In this document: positions 14,501-64,000 of the stretch, piece by piece
How positions within the stretch are numbered: the stretch's first letter is position 1
How the letters are laid out: each line of letters starts with the position of its first letter
Origin: Gymnogyps californianus
Taxonomy: Eukaryota > Chordata > Aves > Accipitriformes > Cathartidae
Direction of reading: 5' to 3'
Assembly (NCBI RefSeq): GCF_018139145.2
Contig: NC_059478.1
Span: 28,675,001-28,739,000 of the forward strand
DNA: 64,000 bases
The notes under the pieces: generated by a model
Seen by the model: only the letters and a program-made list of their open reading frames with translations
Database searches by the model: none
What the model was told of the DNA's origin: nothing
Translations under genes and position numbers: made by a program

Positions 14501-17190
14501 GAAATCTACTTGTTCAAGAACAGATTTTTACAGAGCAGCTTACTCTAACGTTCTGAATGTGTTAAATATCTGAGTTGAATTCTGTTTATTTGCTTGGTGT
14601 GGAAGGTAAGCATGCTGAATATGTAACTAAAAAGAGTTTGCAAAATGCATAAGTAGGACACCAGCCGGTTTTGAATTTTGTTTTCTTTCACAGATTTTAA
14701 AAGATCCAGGGTTATTGTTTATCATGGGGAACTATAGATAGCTTTTGTGTCTGTTGCTAATAATAGATGATGTACCTTCCTCAGTGCATTGTGCTGAAGT
14801 CCTGCTTCTGCTGTAACTGAAACCAGTGGTGTGGTATTCCTGTCGGCTTTAGAAGGGCAGGATCAGTCCCTAAAATCGCAGTTTACCTTGTGGGTTTTTT
14901 ATGTTGGAAAGAATACGGTCAGATGGTTTAAATGCACATGGAAAGCTGCAGTTAACCGTATCAGCTGCTTCACTCATCTTATGACTATGTCTTATTGTCA
15001 GAACTGGATTTTTTCCCCCCAATTTTAGTCAGGCTGATGCAGATACAGCACGTATGAGCACACTGTGCTCTGCTGAAGCGCATTAGCCTTGGGGTGCAAA
15101 ACCCCAACCCTGCAGCAGGCTGTTAGCAAAGCTTAGAGTTGGCATCAGTGTCTGCTGTGGGGTCACGGAGGTGCAGAGACCGAAGGATGATCTTCCAGCT
15201 GAAATCCTGAGCTAAACAGATTTAGCAACATCTGAAGCTTTTAGTAGTATGTGCGAGTAAATACATGTATGAAATGAGATTGAAAAAAGGAAGTATGGCT
15301 GATACCGGGTAAACGGGAAAGTCTTGAAGGAGGAGTGTATGGGGCTGGTACAGCTTGACAGAGGATGTCAGCAGTGCTTGGTGCTATGTGGCTGGTAAAA
15401 TTGGCAGGGGGATTCTGGTTTGGATGTGCTGATTTCTTTCAAGAAGTTACTATTTTTGTGGAGTTTATTTTCGAAATGATTCTGCTGTGTGGTTTAAGGC
15501 CTTTCTGTTAAGCACAATGTGGCAAGGCTTCTTTTTAGTTACAAAGTCTTAAACCAAGTAGCTATTCCTGGGCTTGATAATAAAAAATAATGGTAATTCA
15601 AAACTTATTTCCGTTGATAAAAAAGAGGGTTATTTCCTAAATGAGGCATTAAACTAAGACTGAAGTATTTCAGTTAAAAAAAAAAACAAAACTAAAAATA
15701 GAATTGACCAGAATATAACCTATTTAGAGTCTGAGCCACCCTCATGCAGTTAATTTTAGAATAGATGCCCCTTTTTTGGTGTGTGTCCCCCATCCTCCTG
15801 AATTACAGGCCTAACTTTTCACATGTACCTCCCTGGATTTAAAAAGGAAAGCAAACTAAGTCTTGAGTAATTATAATAATTACAGGATCAGATGAACACA
15901 AGGTTCAGAGTGTCTGGTGTCTTAGCCCTCAGTTCCCCCCGTGTTTGTCCATGTCCCTGGGCAGTGGAGTCTCTTGCCCAGGGCAGCAGTTTGCATCACT
16001 GAGTCTTTGATGGAGGGAGGCTGAGCCCATCCAAGGGATGCTCTTTGATAAGAGATACCAGTGAAGCTGCACATTGCAAACTTCACGGTAGACAGTAAAA
16101 GCCACCATTTGTATTGCTTTAATTTCTTCAGATTTGAGACTAAGATGATGTCCTTCCCTTGTCAGCACTGGTGACAGTGAAGACAGGCTGGAAGCCATAG
16201 TAGAGGCAAATACCTATATAGAAAAGGCTTGAAGTACCCAGGGTTTTTTTTGCTTCCTTTGTCTGCCTGTGCAGTTTTCGGATGAAAACTTGCATTCTTC
16301 AGTCCTCAGCCTGCAGATAAACATGCAGGCAGCTTTACTCACATGACCGGTGGCACTGGTGACAATGGGGCTACTGTCCTGCATGCACTTTGCTAAGCTG
16401 GATTCTTTTTCGTCATTTTTTGGAAAGGTCTATTTGAGTCTCTTTGGTGAAAATCGGCGTTTCACATACCAAGATAGATGTGCATGTTAAAATTCCAGCT
16501 TGCACCTGTGCTTGATAAGCCTTTCTCTGATTAAACCTTTTTGATTCCAGTAAATATCTGAAGACCTTTGTATCTCTGAAGATTGCAAATCCAGGGCTTT
16601 ATTATTTAAAGAGGTGTCAGTTCGTTAGTGAAAAATATAACTGGAGAATATAGGTCATCACTGGAACTGATAAATGGTATGTCTTGGGACACTGAGTTTA
16701 TTAATTGAAAGCAATATGAATGACGACACACTGCAGATTGACTGTGCCTGGTTAATGTTGTTGTCATTGCACTCTGTGATACAGTTATTAAATAGGTAAA
16801 ATATTTTACCTTTTCATATAAAGCCATACACTTACTGCATCTGATTTAATGGAACTATAATTTTAATTATGATTATTACCTTAAATTATAATTAAATTTA
16901 TGTGGTTTAAATTTACATTTGTGAAAATGGCTGCGTGATGAAAGCAGAAATCAGCTTCGCATTAACAAAAAAGAAGGTTTTTTAACTGCATCTTAGTGTA
17001 TGCTCACAGTCGAAGACTAGCATGACCTACTTTGCAACAATAACAGAGGAATCAAGCCAGGGTTTTTGTTGAAGTATCTAAATTGGCCATGAATGCTACC
17101 TACTCATTCGTTTGTAAGTATCTTTAAAAATAGCTATTGTATCTATGAAACTTAAGGGTTTTTTTTCCTTCTCCTCTTATTTTGATGTAG

Positions 17191-58313
<41,123 letters not shown>

Positions 58314-58335
58314 ATTTCATATCCTTACTTACTAA

Positions 58336-58361
58336 AATATATATATATATAAATATATATA
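58336..58361 (+). repeat. AU dinucleotide repeat in early 3' UTR
   Basis: A run of AT dinucleotides with a short AAA interruption begins 23 nt after the stop codon and abuts the miR-375 site. AU-rich tracts of this type are possible Hu protein targets. Confidence 0.7.
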
Positions 58362-58369
58362 CGAACAAA
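58362..58369 (+). promoter_or_regulatory. ELAVL4: 8-mer miR-375 seed match in the 3' UTR
   Basis: CGAACAAA is a perfect match to the miR-375 seed (nucleotides 2-8) plus the A opposite position 1. It lies 49 nt after the stop codon, next to an AU repeat. Repression of HuD by miR-375 is established in mammals, so presence of the site here suggests the control is conserved. Actual use in this species is inferred. Confidence 0.7.
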
Positions 58370-59670
58370 ACAAAAAAAACTCTTCAAGGCTTATATTCAA
58401 CCATGGACTTTATAAGCCAGTGTTGCCTAAGTATTAAAACATTGGATATCCTGTGAGGAACAGGAAAGGATTTTATAATGCTTAGAAAAAAAAAACCTTT
58501 GATGCATTGAATGTTCTTTCATAGCTGTCGTTGTTGAATATAATATACATAGATAACAATGTGCAGGGATTTTTACCCGGCCAGCTAGTTTTACTACCTT
58601 CCTTGAAGGTGGGTCTTTTTAAGATGACCATTCACTCATTTGAAAAAATAATAAAACAAAAACAATTTTTACAAACTAATGGGATTAAAAGCGAGAAAAA
58701 AGATTTTTGTTTTTTTTTTCTTTTTTCAAAACATTGATTGAATCAGATTGGTAAACCCCCCACATAAATTAAAGAGGAACAATAAAAATTGCAAAAAGAA
58801 GAACATAATTTTGCAACTTTTTTTATTTTTCCTTTTTTCTTTTGTATCATGTGAACTAAACAGTCTTCTGTTAGGGAATGGGGTAAAGGGGGATACCTGA
58901 TGACATAACAATTTAAATAACATTAACAATGTTGCCAAAGAGGTGGTCTCTTTGCTGAAAATGGGTTTCAAGAAAAATCTATTTTTATAAAATATAAAGA
59001 ATTTTTACAAGAGAATCTGGATTTGAGAAAAAATATTTTGACTGGCTAATTTAGGGGAAATTGACAACTTTGTCATGTTCATACTGCACTGGTAACTTTT
59101 TAGAGATCAAGATGTGTGTTTTAAACTGGATTAGTAGATTGTTTTTTGAAGGATGGGCTACAAACAGATGATCTTCGTATCTTTTCATAGCATGTAATAA
59201 AAATATTAAATACAGTACGGGAGAGTGTTCTTCCCAGGCACGCAGTTACCCACAGTCAAAACCCAAAAGCAAGGAGATGAGTTGCAAGACGGTTTTTCTT
59301 TAAGTCATCAGTATGGGATATCAGCAGAACAAAAGTTAAAAAAATTAATTTTTTGATCAAAAACTTCCTTGGTTTGAGCAGTAGGTGCTACAAAATTATT
59401 TACATATCTTAGTATCATAGTTAAATGTAATGTGTTTAGAAAAAATACATTTGCTTTAAATTTGTTAAGAATTTTCAAATTCACTTTATAGCCCAAGCTA
59501 ATATAATTGGGCTGTGTTGGCACATTTGGAACACTGTTTATGTTGCTTGAAACACTTATTTATTTAATTGCCGATGTGATGCATATGGCCAAAATCAAAT
59601 ATAGCTAGTTTGGCTAGTCTACTTATTTGTTTACTTAAACTATGGGAAGAAGCATATTATTGTGTCATTT

Positions 59671-59717
59671 TGTTGTGTGTGTATGTGTATATATAATATA
59701 AATATATATATATATAA
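59671..59717 (+). repeat. TG repeat changing to TA repeat in 3' UTR
   Basis: GTGTGTGTATGTGTATATAT and then further AT units form a mixed UG/UA microsatellite in the transcript. It includes the Pumilio-like site at 59686. Confidence 0.8.
59686..59693 (+). promoter_or_regulatory. Pumilio-type element UGUAUAUA in a UG/AU repeat
   Basis: TGTATATA matches the Pumilio consensus UGUANAUA. It sits where a short TG repeat turns into a TA repeat (about 59671-59717). The match could arise by chance from the repeat, so function is inferred only. Confidence 0.35.
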
Positions 59718-59997
59718 AGTTATTTTTTCTTTTGGTTAATTTATTATAAGTTGTAACACTTTGCTAGTTTTGTTTGTATATGTCTTAAAATGTTTTCTTA
59801 TGATACTTAAGTGACAGAGGTATCAAGGTAACTTGTGTAGAAATATTGTTTGATATATTGTCATGTTTGTTGTGAATATTTTTTCTTACTGCACAGTAGA
59901 AAAGAAAACAACTGGGTCTTTATTTTAATGTAATTCAGATTGGGGAAAACAGAGCTAAGGGAACAAAATGACTGAGGGGGTGCTCTCCCATGTCCAG

Positions 59998-60005
59998 TGC
60001 ACTGA
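59998..60005 (+). promoter_or_regulatory. 8-mer miR-148/152 seed match in the 3' UTR
   Basis: TGCACTGA is complementary to nucleotides 2-8 of the miR-148/152 family, with the terminal A. A single 8-mer can occur by chance in a UTR of this length. No further pairing was assessed. Confidence 0.3.
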
Positions 60006-60185
60006 TCATTTTAGTATGTTTGTGCTTTGTATGGTTATATATTTAAAACAAAAAAGGGTCATGCTCTTCCCTGAGTACTAGAAACAGTTACTCGCTATGC
60101 ATAATCTAGTTGATAGTTAAATTTGCTATTGCTTTTCTTGTCTTGTTATATAAAATCTTTTCAATACAAGTTTAGTCTTAATGGT

Positions 60186-60191
60186 AATAAA
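60186..60191 (+). terminator. ELAVL4: Poly(A) signal AATAAA, proximal strong candidate
   Basis: The canonical hexamer AATAAA is followed within 20-45 nt by GT/T-rich sequence (TTGTGCTTATTTTGTGCATT), the usual downstream element. Cleavage would be near 60205-60215, giving a 3' UTR of about 1.9 kb. Confidence 0.55.
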
Positions 60192-60705
60192 ACGTTATGG
60201 TTATTTATAACTTGTGCTTATTTTGTGCATTTTTTCCATGCTATACCCACTAACTGCATGTAGACTAAGTATTGTTTTTTCACACTGAAGAGGCAAACTT
60301 TTGTAGTAGACAAATAACTAAAGCAAAGGCTGCATCATAATTTTATCAGTTTTTTACTTTAACAATGTTAGATTTTAGTTTAAAGGAACACTCATTCAAT
60401 GTTCAGGGAAACCTTTATACATCATCTGCTATGAATGAGCGCAGTTTGCTGGGAAAGTTTTGATGCATTTGCTAAGCATTAGTGGGGAAGGCATGTCAGA
60501 ATCTTTTCTCTACGATGTGTTTTACTATCTGAATAATAATAATTTAAAAAAATCTTTCTTAGGACCAGGCAGTTGTATACTTTAGTTATAATGAATGACT
60601 TCATGTTAACCTTGCTAGTTTAGATCATTTCTGAGGGAAAGTATTGTAAATGTTTTTTTCATAACCTTGTTGTGTTTGAATTATTTGTACTTTAATTGTC
60701 CAGAC

Positions 60706-60711
60706 AATAAA
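60706..60711 (+). terminator. ELAVL4: Poly(A) signal AATAAA, candidate main 3' end
   Basis: A canonical AATAAA precedes GAAAGTGTGTAGAATGG and a T/GT-rich stretch. Cleavage would be near 60725-60735. Composition becomes less uniformly AU-rich after this point, which is why I place the provisional UTR end here. Confidence 0.5.
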
Positions 60712-60730
60712 TGAAAGTGTGTAGAATGGC

Positions 60731-63700
60731 TATGGACTTTCCACCTTTTTAACTGTGTTCAGATGTTTTAGTAATCCCAGCCGCACCTCAGACAAGATAG
60801 ATGTTAGAGTCTGATTTCAGAAGCAAGGTCTTCAAGGGAGAAGCGTACTAGTCAAACCCGATTGAGCATGTTCATTGTTTGTTTTTCCTTCTGAAGGCTA
60901 GAAAGAATCGGCCATTTAATTTAAGATGTTGAACACCAAATACCTAACTTTATTTGAATGTGGAAGATACTGAAGGATTTCTACTATATACAGTATTTTT
61001 TACACAATGACAATATTTAACTCTGTCAACACTTAACAAAAGTAGCAAGCAAATTTCAGTGTTAGTACAGGTTTTAAGCCATCATTTAGTTTGACTTTTC
61101 TATGAATATGCTATGGATGTCATGCAGTATGAAACAGTGTACATATCTGCTGTACAACAGTATATATGATCACATTCCAAATTTGATTCTTTTCGCCATG
61201 TGTTATAACTAGACTTGATACTTCTTTCAGCTGACTTGTTTGAATCCCATTAATACAAATATTCACTTCATGTTTATCTTCTGTAACATTCACTAATTGA
61301 GAATATGTACCTTGTAAAACTGCAGCATTGACTTTTCTAACAGATTAGGAAAACTATATCGGAGGGCTGGATGGACTCTGTGGTTCTTCAGCTCCTTCAC
61401 CTATTAATAAACTCATGGTTTTGTGAGATTAAGTTACCATGTTGGTTATAATAATTAATTTCAGGCCATAGAATGAGTTTGTTCTTAAATTTACAGCTTG
61501 CTTAATTCATTCTTAAATCAACCTGACCATGCCATAGTAAAATGCAGAAGTTACTGATCTGCTCTGTTTAAAGACTTGGCTCTGAAAAACATCATCCTTC
61601 TGTCTATCTATATGTATATATACACTTTTGATGATATACATATATACATACACTTTACAACAGTGTAACATGCACCAGCCCATTTAAAAAAAAAAAAACC
61701 TGCACTTTCCATTTAAGAAAGAACCATAGTAAATAGTGTTTGTTCTAAAATAACGCTATCTGCGTTACAGCATTTGGTTAGGTTCATCACCTAACTTTTT
61801 TCCTGTCCTTTCTTCTGCGTACTTTACACTGTCAGAAAAGTAGAGAGATGAAAATCACCATACAGTCTAGGTGCTCTTAAGACAGAAACGTGGCTGTACA
61901 TACTGGCATTCTGCTATTGACTTCAGAGGCCAGTTTTGATCCAGATTATTTCCCCACTTAAAGGTTGGCTGCCGATCTTCTACATCGCATTCATGTAAGG
62001 TACCTATTTCTCCATTCTGTACAGCTCGTGTTAGTGAGCTTGTCAGCTGTATGAAGGCCCAGGTACATATGTAACACCAGAGAAAGGACTCTGCCAGGCT
62101 TAAGGATCTGGTATGTAAAGTTCAGTCCCCCTTTTGAGAGTATCACAAATGTACACTGGATAAAAGTGGTCACAGACGGGCCCTTGGTTCACTACACTGA
62201 TCCTATGTGAGTGTTTTTAGAAAGTCTGTGAGACGCAGTTTCTGCCCAGCTGGGATCAGAACCAAATTTCACTAACACTCATTCAAAGTAATCAAGTTTT
62301 ATATTTCTTCCCTGAAAGGGTAATCACTCTTTTGGCAATTAGCAAGCCTGCTGCATAAATGGAAAATTTAAGGGGGGGAGGGGGGTGTTTCAAGTGCATT
62401 CACTTCATATTCCACTTCACACTACCTTGGGCACAGTAATGGTCTTTGAATGAACAGAGAGGGGAGCGTAGGTTGGAAATGATGGCTGGCATATTCAAGG
62501 TAGCAGTGAGCTACTCTTACATTTTTACTGTGGGAAGTCAGCTTAGCTAGTGACACTGAATTTGTAGCAGCCAAACGCAGACAAATGCTCTGGTGCCGTT
62601 AATGGTTTCCATTGGGATGGTTGGGCAGGGGGCTTGGATGCACTGCACCTAGCAGAGGCTGCTACATGGGTACTTGAATCAGTCTCAGGATAATTAATGG
62701 GGAGAGGCACACCCAGAAGGTGTCCTGGGGAACCTGTTTCTCCATCACCAGTAGCAGGAGCCGGGCAAGGCTGTTAATTTGCACATCTCACTTACATGAC
62801 CATGGATAGATGAGGTAAAGCCAGGTTAGTGTGTGATGACAGAAAAGATTTGCTCCCTGCCCTGGAGATTTTATAGGCTGAGCTCACTGTACAGAACTAA
62901 TTCATTGTGCATACAGAGCAAAATGAAAGGAGATCAAATCCAGCATAACTTTACGAAAGCTGTGACATCTCACACTAATCCAGTATCTCTTCTAAAAATA
63001 ACTGATGACTTAAACCCAGATGATGTGATGGAGCCAATCCAGCTGAGCTTCAGTAACTCATAAGGGGGCAAATCACTTGGGGACAAATGGGAACTTCTGC
63101 AGGAAGGAAACAAAAAGCAACAACCACACACGAAGACACGCATACACACACCCCTGTGGGGTGCTACTCCTGGGCATCGCTGCAGTGCAGCCCCCTGGCC
63201 CCGTGCTAAGGAAATTGTTTTCATCCCAGGTACATCGGGGCGGTACCTTCAACAACCAGGAGAACACGTACGCTGGTGCGACAGGCAATTCTGAGGCCTT
63301 TCCCAGAAACACTGTATGTTACTCTGGTGTGCTTGAGAAATTCAAATGGTATCAAGTGCAGTAAGGTACCAGGGTGATAAAGAGAATGGAAACTTACTCT
63401 ACAAAGAGAGTCACTGATCTTAAATTGTTTTATTCCCATAAACCCAAAACCTGTGTTTCAAAAAGCCTGTTCGCTGTAAATCTACCGGAGATGAGTATTA
63501 GAAAGGGCTGTAGGAAGGAAAGCGACCAAAAGGATGGGTCATACAAAGGCAAACTAATTTGACTCGCCCACAATTGAAGACAAGAAATCAGACTGTTTCT
63601 TTCTGACTATCAGCTTAGCAATTTTCTGAAATACTCTGTCAGTAGAAATAACTGAGAAGATGGGGACACGGATACACACACACAAAATTAAACAGCTGCT

Positions 63701-64000
63701 TTTCAGGCAAGGTTTGAAGTTTTGTCTACCGCATCCCTAAGGTATCACTGATATTTTTAAACACGAGTCCAGCATATTTTAAAGGACTTAAAATATTTCA
63801 TCTTGAATTTCATTCAGATTTTAAATGTTATGGGGTTGCAAATTATTTCTTGTGCAGTAGCAAAAAATAAAATCCTAAAACCTCTACCCTATCCATTCCA
63901 CAATAAACCTCCAGCCTTATCTCAAATCAGTGGGGTTTGGCACTGCCAGCAATCATGACCCAACTACTGCTACTTACTCACAGGCAAACACAACCCAAGG
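60731..64000. other. Downstream flank, no gene recognised
   Basis: No recognisable coding exon was found. A possible extended 3' UTR could reach about 61430. A perfect 10-bp inverted repeat (61611-61620 with 61641-61650, 20-nt loop) of TA-rich sequence is present. A G-rich run lies at about 62371-62386. Short open frames near 62833-63562 overlap on both strands and look like chance. Confidence 0.6.
61406..61411 (+). terminator. Possible distal poly(A) signal AATAAA
   Basis: AATAAA is followed by the GT-rich TGGTTTTGTGAG. If transcription runs past 60730, an extended neuronal 3' UTR could end here. There is no direct support beyond the motif and spacing. Confidence 0.25.

Larger units (their letters stand above)
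1..17190 (+). other. Upstream non-coding DNA, probably ELAVL4 leader intron
   Basis: This 17 kb is AT-rich with only short chance open frames. I saw no CpG-rich promoter region and no exon ending that joins in frame to the ATA ATT AGC ACC start of the first common exon. Known mammalian HuD leader exons lie far upstream of that exon, so this is best read as intron. It holds small simple repeats: a TG tract at 966-983, an ATT tract at 8544-8561, and three imperfect copies of CAGTAATATA at about 8313-8371. A palindrome (CTGGTTTAAAACCAG) is at 9084-9098 within a locally GC-richer stretch (about 9050-9330). Whether an internal leader exon lies here cannot be settled from sequence alone. Confidence 0.6.
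58314..60730 (+). other. ELAVL4: ELAVL4 3' untranslated region (about 2.4 kb)
   Basis: AU-rich, stop-dense sequence follows the stop codon directly with no splice signal needed. It includes AU repeats at 58336-58361, U-rich tracts (58704-58726), a UG/AU repeat (about 59671-59717) and several AATAAA hexamers (58650, 58781, 59196, 60186, 60706). A length of about 2.4 kb is in line with what I recall for mammalian HuD. The 3' limit is inferred from the AATAAA at 60706 and could instead lie near 60210 or beyond 61420. No long open frame in this stretch resembles a protein. Confidence 0.75.

Noticed and set aside
15075..15120. Small hairpin TTGGGG...CCCCAA as a possible ncRNA
   Set aside because: Arms of six bases with a short loop are expected by chance and there is no wider structure.

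Overview
The window is vertebrate genomic DNA carrying most of one neuronal gene on the + strand: ELAVL4 (HuD), an RNA-binding protein with three RRM domains. The organism is probably a bird; another sauropsid such as a turtle or crocodilian is less likely. Three things point that way: the HuD-type protein sequence, two CR1-family LINE fragments, and introns that look compact for this gene. The base composition is AT-rich, typical of introns and gene deserts. No other protein-coding gene, tRNA, rRNA or CRISPR array could be supported.

Layout. Positions 1-17190 are non-coding, most simply the 3' part of the large 5' leader intron; no leader exon could be identified with confidence. The first common coding exon is 17191-17431 (ATG at 17203). 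A 23.2 kb intron follows, containing an old antisense CR1 reverse-transcriptase fragment (about 35690-36345). Exon 40676-40779 completes RRM1. After a 10.6 kb intron, exons 51331-51484 and 51879-52104 encode RRM2 and the start of the hinge. The 39-nt hinge exon (53510-53548), the counterpart of the alternatively spliced HuD exon 6, is followed by a 4.4 kb intron with a sense CR1 fragment (about 56514-57066). The last exon starts at 57986, encodes RRM3 and stops at 58313. A long AU-rich 3' UTR has several AATAAA signals (best candidates 60186 and 60706). From about 60730 to 64000 is downstream flank, possibly with an extended 3' UTR to about 61430.

The six coding segments join without frame errors. 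From the ATG at 17203 they give 359 residues. The 12 bases upstream of the ATG in the same exon encode Ile-Ile-Ser-Thr and stay open, so an upstream leader start would give a longer protein. I found no counterpart of the 14-residue hinge insert known from the longer mammalian HuD isoform.

The points most worth a second look are around the hinge exon. Two identical 17-nt U-rich repeats flank a near-consensus branch point and lead into a strong, unannotated splice acceptor at 53663. That acceptor opens a candidate poison or alternative terminal exon whose product would lose RRM3. The 3' UTR also carries a perfect 8-mer miR-375 site next to an AU repeat. No new multi-gene system is visible.
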